Source of the DNA: a virus
IMG/VR virus record: IMGVR_UViG_3300022750_000021
Coordinates: 1 to 44,742 of that record
Length of the DNA stretch: 44,742 bases
Strand: one strand, 5' to 3'
Position 1 is the first letter of the stretch; every line of letters begins with the position of its first letter. Positions 21,848 to 31,100 of this stretch are shown in pieces. The notes beneath the pieces were generated by a model. The model was not told the DNA's origin. It worked only from the letters and a program-made list of their open reading frames with translations, and did no database searches. The position numbers and the translations under genes are program-made.

Positions 21848-24241
21848 ATGAATCAGCCAGCAGCAGTAAGCACAAGTATGCCGATCACCCGTGAGGCGAA
21901 AGTAGTCACCAAGGTAAGCATACTTGTACTTATTGATACTGTAGACCAGCCATATGCAGCTAAGCTTGCACCAATGTTTGCTAACTGCAACTTGCGTGTG
22001 CACAGTGGTAAAGTAGAAAGCTTGCCAGTATTGGCAGCGCAGTGCAAACAGGCAGGGTTTACTAAGATTGTTACCACACGACTGGATGTATTGCTGGCAC
22101 TATTGCCACCGGGCCGGGTGAAGAAAGCAAACATAAGTAACTATACTGGCTCAATCATTCCAATGGGTGGGGTAGAGTTCTTAATTATCCCTAGCCTTAA
22201 GCAACTGGTAACAGTTGAATACATGCCTTGGATGATGAAGCAGTTGTTACGTAAGGTGACACACGAACACGAGTGGCGCAAGACTAGTGAGTTTCGCTGG
22301 TGGCAGATTAAGCCGGGCAGGGAATTCGCAGACGCACTAGCACAGCTTAAGCAGTGTGATTTGATTAGTGTGGATACCGAGACTCTTAAGCCTACAGATA
22401 CTTGCCCATGGCCGCGCATTGAATTAGTGCAGTACACAGGATTCAAGTTTGCTACGAATGAATCTTGGACCTATGTAGTTACGATGGATAATATGCTAGC
22501 CGTACAGTTTATGCGGCAGGCTAATAGTTTGGATGTTCCAAAAGTACTGCAGAACGGCAAGTACGATTGTGCATATTTCTTTATGTATAATGCCCCACTG
22601 GTAGCTTACTACCACGACCTTAAGAATGGGATGCACGCACAGTACTGCGAGCTTCCAAAAGATCTGGCATTTAGTTCTGCACTTTGGCTGCGGGACATAA
22701 TGTATTGGAAAGACCTTAGCAGCTCTGGTGATAGCCAAGATAAGTTTAGGTACGGTGCACTAGATACCTGGGCAACTGGTGAGGCTTATATCAGTTGGCT
22801 GCAGCAGGCTCCAGATTGGGCAAAGCAGAATTATGTGACTGAGTTCCAATTGGTACCTAGCCTACATATGGTAGAGATGCGCGGGATTAAGCGGGATGTT
22901 CCAGCTGTACATAAGCACGCGGGCGCAGCAGAGTTTGCATTAGCTAAGTTGCTTGATACCTGTAGAGCTATGGTAGGATCACCAAAGTTTAATCCAAGTT
23001 CCCCAGACCAGTGTGTACGTTTGATCTGCGCACTTACCGGAACTAAGCCACCAAGTAAAGAAATTAAAGTTAAGGACATGACGCCACAAGAACAGCGTGA
23101 GCGCCAGAAAGCAAACAAGGTAGCAATACAAAAAGCATCCTATGCACACCCACTTAACGAGCGGGTGCTTGGCTCTGTACTGGAATATCGGCAGCTACGT
23201 AAAGAACTTAGCACCTATCTTTGCATAGGTAAGAATGCCAAAGAGTTTGGTCCAGTAGGTAAGGAACGAATTCTATATAGCATGAACCCTGATGGGACTG
23301 ATAGTGGACGCTTGGCAAGTAAGTCTCACCATTTCTGGTGCGGTATTAATATCCAGAACATGAAAGGTGGTGGATCAGCTAAAGAAACTTTTATAGCTGA
23401 CGAAGGCTTTGCATTTGCTGAAGCTGACTATAGCCAGGCTGAGGATCGTGGAGTTGCATTTAGCTCTGGTGATCCGACACTTCTTAGTATCTTTGAGCGG
23501 GATGTAGACAGCCACAGTTACAAGGCAGCCATGTTCTTTGGTATCCCATATGAAGATATCTATCAGGCTCCACAACCAGAATACATTAATAACGAAACAG
23601 GACTACTAGTACCGGCGCAAAAGAAAAAGGTACTGATGCCAGATACGCGGCAGCTAGGTAAGCGCATTAACCATGGCGCAAACTACAACATGGGGGCTGG
23701 CGTATTGCTAGAAACCATGGGGCCTAAAGCTGTACGTGAAGCACAAAAGCTTTTGAAACTTCCAGCTGCAATGACACTTATGAAAGTGTGCGAATACCTA
23801 CTACTATGTTACGAACGTGCATTCCCTACAGTTAAAAAAGACTACTACAAATCTATCATACTTGAAATTAAACGAACTAATATGATGCTGTCTGATACAG
23901 GTTGGGTGCGGCACTGTTTTGGCAATCCCGAAACAAGTAAGCCAGCACTTAATAAGTATGTGGCACACAAGACTCAAAATCTCAATGCAATGAATCTTAA
24001 TAAGGCATGGCTAATTGTCTTTAAAGAATTAGGATTCAATCCAGACTTCAGACTCAATGCTCAAATCCATGACTCTCTCCTATTTCAATACCGTTTGGGT
24101 CGAGAAGACCTGGTATATAGAGTCAAGGAACTAATGACATTCCCTGTTGCAATTAGAGACTGCAAGGGAATCACAAGAGACTTAATAGTTCCAGTCGATA
24201 TTAAATTCCTGGGACGTACTTGGGCAGGTACAAATGAATGA
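21848..24241 (+). CDS. DNA polymerase I, family A, with 3'-5' exonuclease (797 aa)
   Basis: Replicative polymerase. Proofreading motifs: Exo I SVDTET (about 174), Exo II GKYDCAYF, Exo III YGALD. Polymerase motifs: A EADYSQAEDR (about 523-532), B RQLGKRINHGANYNMG (about 601), C AQIHDSLLF (about 738). In motif B the position of E. coli Phe762 is His, and in motif C the usual His-Asp-Glu is His-Asp-Ser. An N-terminal domain of about 150 residues is not recognised and could replace the 5' nuclease region. Composition changes near 23800 within the gene. Start ATG 21848 follows AGGAGTCAGTAAA. Confidence 0.93.
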   Translation: MNQPAAVSTSMPITREAKVVTKVSILVLIDTVDQPYAAKLAPMFANCNLRVHSGKVESLPVLAAQCKQAGFTKIVTTRLDVLLALLPPGRVKKANISNYTGSIIPMGGVEFLIIPSLKQLVTVEYMPWMMKQLLRKVTHEHEWRKTSEFRWWQIKPGREFADALAQLKQCDLISVDTETLKPTDTCPWPRIELVQYTGFKFATNESWTYVVTMDNMLAVQFMRQANSLDVPKVLQNGKYDCAYFFMYNAPLVAYYHDLKNGMHAQYCELPKDLAFSSALWLRDIMYWKDLSSSGDSQDKFRYGALDTWATGEAYISWLQQAPDWAKQNYVTEFQLVPSLHMVEMRGIKRDVPAVHKHAGAAEFALAKLLDTCRAMVGSPKFNPSSPDQCVRLICALTGTKPPSKEIKVKDMTPQEQRERQKANKVAIQKASYAHPLNERVLGSVLEYRQLRKELSTYLCIGKNAKEFGPVGKERILYSMNPDGTDSGRLASKSHHFWCGINIQNMKGGGSAKETFIADEGFAFAEADYSQAEDRGVAFSSGDPTLLSIFERDVDSHSYKAAMFFGIPYEDIYQAPQPEYINNETGLLVPAQKKKVLMPDTRQLGKRINHGANYNMGAGVLLETMGPKAVREAQKLLKLPAAMTLMKVCEYLLLCYERAFPTVKKDYYKSIILEIKRTNMMLSDTGWVRHCFGNPETSKPALNKYVAHKTQNLNAMNLNKAWLIVFKELGFNPDFRLNAQIHDSLLFQYRLGREDLVYRVKELMTFPVAIRDCKGITRDLIVPVDIKFLGRTWAGTNE

Positions 24242-25544
24242 GCCAGCAAACATCAGACTTGTTAGTTCAAAAGAGTATGATCCCTTTGTCAATCCAGATG
24301 GAAGTCTCGACTTCTTTAAGCATTACCTCGACTACACAAGCGGAACCGAAGTACCAGCTCATGCTAACAGATGGTCAGCAATCGGAATGTTGGGAGCTTG
24401 GCTTGGCAGGGATATACATGTTAAGTTCGGATCAGCTAAGCTATATGCTAACCAATACATCATGTTACTGGGCGATGCAGGTAGCAAAAAGTCCACAGCT
24501 ATTAAGGGAGCTAAGCGTACTCTTAAAGCAGCTGGCTATGAGAACTTCTCAGCAGAGAAGATTTCTAAGGAAAAGTTTCTTACTGAGCTTGCAAAGCAGA
24601 GTGGAGCAGGATCAACTGGCGCTCTCAACAATATCCTGGACCAACAGTTATTTGGGGATATCGACGACTGTGACTACCGTGAAACTTGGGTGTGCGCGGA
24701 TGAGTTCAACGACTTCTTTGCAAACAATATCTTTGAGTTCGTAAGTACATTAGGTGTACTGTGGGACTATGAGGGCAAGTATGAAAACCAAGTTAAGCAT
24801 GGCGAGTCCGTTGTCATACCAAATCCAACAGTTTCAATTCTATCAGGAAACACGCCTACTACATTCGCAACCACCTTTCCGGTTGAAGCTATTGGCCAGG
24901 GATTCTTTTCAAGGCTTATCGCAGTACATATCAAAGGATCTGGGCGCAGAATTACCAGGCCAAGGGAACCATCCGAAGCCGAAACTTCGGAGCTGCTTGC
25001 TAGACTGGCTGCTATTAAAGACTATCATAGCGGAGAAGTTGAGCTTACAGAAGAATCTTGGGCACTCATCGATCGGATATATCAGGGATGGAAACCCATA
25101 CCAGATAGCAGGTTTGAAAGTTATAGCAATAGACGGCTTACACACCTTATCAAACTCGGGCTCATACATGCAGCTAGTCGCCTGTCCACTACCATTGACC
25201 CTATCGATATCAGGAGAGCTAACACAGTACTTGACTATACAGAGCATTTCATGCCAGACGCATTCGGTGAGTTTGGTACGGCACGCAACTCAGGTATGAC
25301 CCATAAGATTCTAAAGGAATTAGAACTTAGCGACCAGCTCATGACTATTACTGATCTCTGGCATAAAGTACAGCTGGACTTTGATAAGATGGACAGCTAC
25401 CAGAATCATGTAATGGGCATGATGCAAGCAAATAAATTACAGTTTGCTGGTGACAAGATATTACCAGTAAAGCGTGTGTTAGAAACCCCCACTAATGAGT
25501 ATCTAGATTATAGATACATGGTTGATGAAGAGAGAATGATATGA
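24234..25544 (+). CDS. Replicative helicase-type ATPase, DUF3987-like (436 aa)
   Basis: Overlaps the polymerase stop by 8 bases. Walker A GDAGSKKST lies around residues 82-90, Walker B-like WVCADEF near 158, a sensor-type SILSGNTPTTF and arginine-containing GQGFFSRLIAVH follow, an order seen in DUF3987/helicase-primase ATPases of phages with family A polymerases. It probably unwinds DNA for the polymerase. No primase (TOPRIM or zinc) motif is visible. Codon usage differs from surrounding genes and CTAG is rare here. Confidence 0.72.
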   Translation: MNEPANIRLVSSKEYDPFVNPDGSLDFFKHYLDYTSGTEVPAHANRWSAIGMLGAWLGRDIHVKFGSAKLYANQYIMLLGDAGSKKSTAIKGAKRTLKAAGYENFSAEKISKEKFLTELAKQSGAGSTGALNNILDQQLFGDIDDCDYRETWVCADEFNDFFANNIFEFVSTLGVLWDYEGKYENQVKHGESVVIPNPTVSILSGNTPTTFATTFPVEAIGQGFFSRLIAVHIKGSGRRITRPREPSEAETSELLARLAAIKDYHSGEVELTEESWALIDRIYQGWKPIPDSRFESYSNRRLTHLIKLGLIHAASRLSTTIDPIDIRRANTVLDYTEHFMPDAFGEFGTARNSGMTHKILKELELSDQLMTITDLWHKVQLDFDKMDSYQNHVMGMMQANKLQFAGDKILPVKRVLETPTNEYLDYRYMVDEERMI

Positions 25545-26260
25545 ATTCTTGGTATATTCTTGGGCACCCAGTAAATGAAGGAAACTTCCTGTACCACAGC
25601 TCTCTTAATGAAAAGCAGAAACTGGAGTATGAAGAGAGCTTGTTGACTAACTGGATTTCAGACTCCACATTTAGGCCTGGGCTTATGAGTCCAGTTGACA
25701 AAACTAACCACAGAATTAAAGAGCACCTGGATGGCTATACCTGGAGCCCTGCATCACGACTGATTAGTAACACCACAGTTTTCGGGGCAGTATCGGACTC
25801 TACGGAAACTATAATTGAGGTAGATACTAAAGTTACTGGAAATGAATTTAAGATGAAGGAGCCAGCAGTAGCAAATTCAGTGGAAGATACTTTGGCCCAG
25901 CGCGGTAGCCGGTATGGAGATTTCACAGACCATGCAGCTGTATGCCAAGATCTTAAACGTGTGATGCTATGTACAAATTCAATATCTGGTAGAGGCTTTG
26001 CTAGGCTGTCGGATGTACAGAAGCAGGCACTTGAGGTTATCGTGGACAAGGTCGCTCGTATTCTTACTGGCGATCCTAACTACGACGATAACTGGCATGA
26101 TATCCAAGGCTATGCCAAGCTAGTTGAAGATCGGCTTCCATGCAATGTAGAAAAACGGGCGCAAGAAGAATTTAATAGCATGAGTCCGCAGCAGCAGAGC
26201 GCTATGAAAAATCTGGAATCTGCCGTGTTTTACGGAAATAATAAACAGGAATCTAACTAA
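25541..26260 (+). CDS. DUF6378-domain protein (239 aa)
   Basis: ATGA overlap with the helicase. The N-terminal half (to about residue 115) is unrecognised. The C-terminal half contains TLAQRGSRYGDFTDHAAVC and QKQALEVIVDKVARILTGDP followed by WHDIQGYAKL, the pattern I associate with the phage DUF6378 family (an R-G-x-x-Y/H-G-D-F start and a D-x-W-x-D-I-x-G-Y-A end, MazG-like helical proteins). Possible nucleotide-related role. Family name is from recall. Confidence 0.65.
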   Translation: MNSWYILGHPVNEGNFLYHSSLNEKQKLEYEESLLTNWISDSTFRPGLMSPVDKTNHRIKEHLDGYTWSPASRLISNTTVFGAVSDSTETIIEVDTKVTGNEFKMKEPAVANSVEDTLAQRGSRYGDFTDHAAVCQDLKRVMLCTNSISGRGFARLSDVQKQALEVIVDKVARILTGDPNYDDNWHDIQGYAKLVEDRLPCNVEKRAQEEFNSMSPQQQSAMKNLESAVFYGNNKQESN

Positions 26261-26261
26261 C

Positions 26262-26843
26262 ATGGCTACCTCCCCACAAGTACGTACATACAAACGAAAA
26301 GTGCACATTGTCCTGGATACAGAAACTCTGGGGCTCAAACCTAAATCAGCTATCATTGATATTGGTGCAGTAGTTGCCTTAGGCCCAGAGCAAGGCGTAA
26401 GCTACAGCCAGCTGATTAATCCACAGTCGTATTCAGGAGCTGACTTCTGTATTGACCAAGATACCGTAGCTTGGCATGAGCAGCAGAATCCAGGCTTTGT
26501 ACAAACCTGCAGAGATACTGGCGTAAGCTTTCAGGAAGCTGCCCAATCATTTGTAGATTGGATCAATCAATATAAAGCAGAGTTTGACTTGCATGTGTGG
26601 AGCCAAGGTAAAGACTTTGACTTCCCACTACTTAATCATCTGTTTGATCAGTGCGGGCATAAGTCTCCATTTAGCTATCGCAATGTCCACTGCACTCGTG
26701 ACTTGCTCTGGCTTAATCCAGCAGCCCGTATTAGATCTAATGGGGAGGCTGCACATACTGCACTAGCTGATGCGGAATGTGCTAGTCAGCAACTGATTGC
26801 TATTGTAGCTAATAGCTCATGGTACCAGAAACTGTTTAAGTGA
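26262..26843 (+). CDS. DEDD-type 3'-5' exonuclease (193 aa)
   Basis: DnaQ/RNase T-fold nuclease. Motif I HIVLDTETLG (D19, E21), a central GKDFDFPLLNHLF segment with the third Asp, and a C-terminal HTALADAE motif (His then Asp) give the DEDDh set. The internal AVVALGPEQGVSYSQLI segment resembles the Rv2179c-like exonucleases common in phages. It could process RNA or DNA ends during replication; the polymerase already has its own proofreading domain. Start ATG 26262, one base after the previous stop. Confidence 0.82.
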   Translation: MATSPQVRTYKRKVHIVLDTETLGLKPKSAIIDIGAVVALGPEQGVSYSQLINPQSYSGADFCIDQDTVAWHEQQNPGFVQTCRDTGVSFQEAAQSFVDWINQYKAEFDLHVWSQGKDFDFPLLNHLFDQCGHKSPFSYRNVHCTRDLLWLNPAARIRSNGEAAHTALADAECASQQLIAIVANSSWYQKLFK

Positions 26844-26850
26844 GGTAGCT

Positions 26851-27219
26851 GTGAAAGAAATAGTAATGCTAGACCAGCGCATTATCTCTCTTATGCAAGA
26901 GCTTCCTAATCATCCAGCACTATACGAACGGATGAAGGAGGCTGAGCGACAGGGAGCTAAAGCACACTCCACTATCTTCACGACTCCCACAGGTCATGAT
27001 GATATCCCACTAATCCAATCGTTTGAACAAGGCTTAGGATTTATTGCAGCTGAGCTTGACGTAATAGTTCATGGCGATTATACCTATGAGGATATTTGTA
27101 TCCTATGCGATAAGATGCACAAACGGCTACTGGATCGCCGAACTATTGTACTAAATACAGAAGCCCCTAAGCACAAAGCTCTGGAGCATATTGTAATTCC
27201 ACCAGGCTACAAGCACTGA
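26851..27219 (+). CDS. Unknown protein, 122 aa
   Basis: Start probably GTG 26851, 5 nt after GAGGT; an ATG at 26866 is possible. Helical, with RIISLMQELPNHPALYERMK, then an acidic middle (ELDVIVHGDYTYEDICILCD) and a basic helix KMHKRLLDRR. Next two genes follow the same TGAGGT spacing, so the three form one cluster with the anti-CBASS gene. No family recognised. Confidence 0.65.
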   Translation: MKEIVMLDQRIISLMQELPNHPALYERMKEAERQGAKAHSTIFTTPTGHDDIPLIQSFEQGLGFIAAELDVIVHGDYTYEDICILCDKMHKRLLDRRTIVLNTEAPKHKALEHIVIPPGYKH

Positions 27220-27226
27220 GGTGGCT

Positions 27227-27541
27227 ATGGATTTAATCATAGCTGAACTGGAAGCTGACAAGCCACCACTGCTGGTATGCCCAAGCAGAGCGTACTGGGA
27301 GCATCTAACTAATTGGCTTATAGATAATTACAAGCTAAAGTATAAGCCAATCTATACAAATACACCTGGACAGCTTAGAGGACTTAGCCATAGGATTGTG
27401 TTTGTATGCGAGCATTCGTATGAAACCTTCTATCTAAACCCAGCTTGGCACCATACATTATATAGGCGTCATACTGTTGTTATAGTAAAAGAGTCTAATG
27501 ACTATGGATATACTTTCCATATGTCCCCTGAATATCCTTAG
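27227..27541 (+). CDS. Unknown protein, 104 aa
   Basis: I use ATG 27227, which is spaced from GAGGT (27218-27222); the in-frame GTG at 27221 would be part of that site. N-terminal LIIAELEADKPPLLVCPSRA and following helix LTNWLIDNYKLK resemble a small Rossmann-like half domain (strand, turn, helix), with RIVFVCEHSY as a second strand. No full Walker motif. Function unknown; it sits one gene upstream of the CBASS inhibitor and could be another anti-defence factor. Confidence 0.6.
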   Translation: MDLIIAELEADKPPLLVCPSRAYWEHLTNWLIDNYKLKYKPIYTNTPGQLRGLSHRIVFVCEHSYETFYLNPAWHHTLYRRHTVVIVKESNDYGYTFHMSPEYP

Positions 27542-27557
27542 CACTGAGGTATCTAGC

Positions 27558-27845
27558 ATGGAAAATCAACACCGCAAAATTACTGGCTATCGTGAACTTG
27601 GCCAGCACGAAGTAGATCTTATGAATGAGATCAAAGCATTGGGGCCGCAGATTGAGGCAGTCGTACTAAAAGTACAGGAGCACCTTAACCAGCAGCGGGC
27701 GCAAGCTGCCTTAGAAAGTGATGAGACTACTGCTAGTCGTATGGGAGATGCAACTCCAGAACGATTCGCTAATCTTGGAATCACATCCATGCAAACTGGT
27801 CTTATGTATCTGACACGTGCAGTAGCTCAACCGACATCCTTCTAA
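27558..27845 (+). CDS. acb2: Acb2-family anti-CBASS cyclic-nucleotide sponge (95 aa)
   Basis: Small helical hairpin protein that binds cyclic di- and trinucleotide signals and so blocks CBASS effector activation. Diagnostic features: YRELGQHEVDLMNEIKALG at residues 11-29, and the C-terminal half FANLGITSMQTGLMYLTRAVAQPTSF region (70-95), which matches the IG-x-T-x-LQ-x-G-x-M and R-A-x-A-x-P-x-x-F pattern of Acb2. Start chosen at ATG 27558 after GAGGTATCTAGC. Last gene of the early block, typical of an accessory anti-defence gene. The segment 50-66 is polar and may be a longer inter-helix loop. Confidence 0.85.
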   Translation: MENQHRKITGYRELGQHEVDLMNEIKALGPQIEAVVLKVQEHLNQQRAQAALESDETTASRMGDATPERFANLGITSMQTGLMYLTRAVAQPTSF

Positions 27846-27863
27846 ACACTCACGCAAAATAAA

Positions 27864-27899
27864 GCCCCGGTACTAGATCGATCTAGCCGGGGCATTTTT
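27864..27899. terminator. Strong bidirectional intrinsic terminator
   Basis: GCCCCGG (27864-27870) pairs with CCGGGGC (27887-27893). The loop contains the palindrome CTAGATCGATCTAG, extending the stem. T-run follows on the plus strand, and AAAATAAA upstream gives a T-rich tail on the minus strand, fitting the meeting point of the convergent early and late blocks. Confidence 0.88.
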
Positions 27900-27946
27900 A
27901 TATCTAGTGGAAATCCACCAAAGTAGCGAGCGCGCATACTAGTGCA

Positions 27947-28129
27947 CCGGCGCGGCATCCCGCAGGTAGCTGACCGATATGGCGTAGCGTCGAACCCGTG
28001 CGGGCCCACAGTCAACAGTGCCTAGCGCAGCCCTAGCGAGCGAAGCGAGTGGGCTAAGTGGCCTGTTGATCTGGGGTACGGGTGAAGTAAGCTAGACAGA
28101 GCGGGCAAGCTCCAAGGGTTGCAAGCCGG
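27947..28129 (+). ncRNA. Structured RNA family, copy C (between convergent blocks)
   Basis: Plus strand. Closing helix CCGGC/GCCGG (27947-27951/28125-28129); second helix ACCCGT/ACGGGT (27994-27999/28078-28083); third helix TCAACAG/CTGTTGA (28012-28018/28063-28069); tip CCC/GGG arm with GCGAGCGAAGCGAG; 3' hairpin GAGC/GCTC. Shared strings: GCTGACCGAT, AGCGTCGAA, CCTAGCGCAG, GAAGTAAGCTAG. It lies downstream of the terminator at 27864-27899, so it needs its own promoter or read-through, and it ends one base before the stop codon of the 1613-aa gene on the other strand. Confidence 0.8.
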
Positions 28130-28130
28130 A

Positions 28131-31100
28131 TTAGAAACTTTCAGTATCCTGTAAGTTATCTCTGCCGCCCATAATGTCCTGCATATATCTGCTATAGCTA
28201 CTACTTAATCCATTAGCCAGTGCTTCAGCTCTAGATCTATCCGTATTTTTATACTGCTCCATTACCCAGGTATTAAATCCAGTTTGCCTTCCGCCAAGTT
28301 CCATGTAGCGCTGAGCAAACTCTCCTATCTGATTACCATCCACAACTCCATTCCCCTGCAAGTTAAGCTTAAGTGCTGTACCTAACTTAGCTCGCTTCTC
28401 CCTATCTGCAGCCATGTATCCCTGAACTCTAAAAAATGCGTTACTTGTAATAGCTTCATCAATAGGCTTAGCACCAGCGAGCCTGGTCATAGTTGCCCAA
28501 GATACCAAATCATTTGTACCCAAGATAGTTCCGTTAGCTTGTGTACTAGTTACTTTGCCATCCTCATTAGTAAATGCTCTAGCAGTTTGAGCCATACCTG
28601 CCAATGGTCGGCTAAGCCCCATATGCTCAATTCCATTTAAGAAACTATTCCAAACAGGTGCACCACCAGCTACATCAGTTAGGGTTTGTTTAGTAGACCC
28701 GAACACTTTGGCGAAGGAGCTAATGAATGGAATGTCAGCTGGATTTGTAGGGTTGGGTACGATACTCCAAGTGCGTGGGTTGGTGTCACCTCTGGTAAAG
28801 AGACTAGCTCTAAGCACATTTGAGGGTGCGCCAAACATAAGCCAGTCGGCACCTTGCTTTCCAAATAGAATGTTGGTTGCACTGTATAGATCCTTATGCT
28901 CAGGGTTCCCACTAGCGCTGCCTACAAGGGAACTATTGATTAAGTTAAAGCCAGGCAGGCTGCTTGCACCATACACAGAACCTTGTAAACCAGCTGCCAT
29001 AGCTACTGCTTTGCCATTACCCTCACCAATATAACGAAACATCTGCTGCATCAAGTTAAACTGATACGATTGGAACAAACCAATTGCCTGACCTATTGGA
29101 CCCTGGAACATAAGTGGCCGCTCGGCTGCACGAATAACTCCGTTAACCCGGTTAGTAAATGTATTCACATAAGCCCAGGCAATCTTATCATCAATCACTC
29201 CATGCTTAACTCCAACCTCTGTGATTTGTTTCATTACATCAGCTGCAATCAACCGGTTAAACTGTTCAGTCCAACGGTTACCAGTTAGTTTCTCACCCTG
29301 CTTACCAAAAGATTCCCAAGCTGCACTAAGCTGCTCAGACTTCTTACTCATGTCATGCACACTCTCCTTGCCAGTAAGTGTCATAGCATCCAGAGATTTA
29401 TAATACTGATCGCTTAGATCTGGTAGCAGTCCGCGCAACTTGTACTGGGCAAGCAATGCTTTTCTGCCATCACCGTGCAATCTGGCCAAGCTATTAGCAA
29501 TCAACTTACTTGGGCTGCTAATCAAATCACCATCCACACCAGGTACGCCAATCTTCATAATCTTAGCAAGTTCGCCTGCACCCTCAGTACTACCTTTACT
29601 GATTGCACTGGTAAGTGATTTAAGTTCGGCACTAAACAGTACTGTGTTACCAAGCAAGTTGTTCAATGCGTTAAATGGATCAAGCCTAAGAATTGTGGTG
29701 GTAAGAAATGCATTAGACTTGCGAATGAAACTAGTAAGAGTCCCTCGTGGCACAGAGCTATTTGCCATAAGATTTGTTGCTGCATCGTAATAGGCAGTCT
29801 TAAAGCCAAGCTCCTCAAATACATTATTGATTTCATCAGACTTCTCCGGTGTAAACTTCCCACCTTGTCGCTCAAAAATCTCAGTTGCCTTATTCCAAGC
29901 CCTACTAACAAAGCGGTCAAGGGTTTGGTTAACAGTATTTAGCAGGGGGACTTCATCAGTCTTAGTAATGTTAAGCATAGCTTTGACTTGTGCCAGGTAC
30001 GGGTTCTTGTCAGAGCTAGTTACAACATCAGTTACAGAATCTTTACCAGTTTTGCTGCCTGCAATATTAGTGAACTGATCGCCAAGTCGCTTAAGCTCAT
30101 TAGTTTCTTTCTCGTACTTAGCCAATACCATTTGCTTAATCAGCGCGTTCTCTTTAGCTACATGGTCTTGTAGCCAACCGTTAACGATCTTGCCTGGATC
30201 AGTTTGTGGAAAGAACCGAGCACTGATACCCCTAGATAAGAGATCAGTATTGATATAGTTATCGTGCAGGGTCTTGTCATAAATCCATTCGCCACGCGCA
30301 TTATAAAACTCCTCACTCTGGCCTTTTGTATATACTTTGTATTCGCTTGGCACTTTAGCAATTTGATCTTCTAGCTCTTTACTAGTATTAGCAAACAGCA
30401 TTTTAGTGTGCCCTACACCTACCAGAGTTTCATCCTTAACAAATGCAATGTGCCGGTAGTCACGTGGGTTAGGTCGGATAGGATAAAATACATCTAGGGC
30501 TTTCCTATCCTCATTACCCTGAACTGCGTGCAACTCTTTCCAAGTTTGGTTTCGTGTACCATTAAGAGCAATGTGCATATTTACAGCATCGCTAAGTACG
30601 GTATCATCAAGGCTGCTAGGATTGCGCAGTGGAATCTCTTCTACCGTACCCTTAAATAGTTCAGGTGGCGCAACGTCTTCACCATTATCAAGTGCACGTT
30701 GGTAGTCACGAATCTTCTGGGGAATCAGTGCATGCCCAGCATCAGACAGTACATACTTTTCTGGGCTGTTTGCAATGATCTCATTGATAGTACTAAACCG
30801 TACAGCCTCTGCTGGATTCTGTGCAAGCTTTACAGCTACTGGATTAATAGAATCAGTTAGCGTATTGATCTTTGTACGAGTAAGTTCACTAGTGAGACTA
30901 CCAATATAACTAGTAGTTTGTTCAAGTGACCCATATGCACCACCTGCGTTTGTAAATACTCCAGCACCGCCGCCACTACGGTTAGCGGACCGCAGCATGT
31001 CTTCACTAATGGTAGGGAAAGTTTCAGCTAACTCTCTGGCATAGCTTGCAAATACTTTATTCGTAGCTTCTACTGCAAGCTTCTCGCGATACTTAATAAG

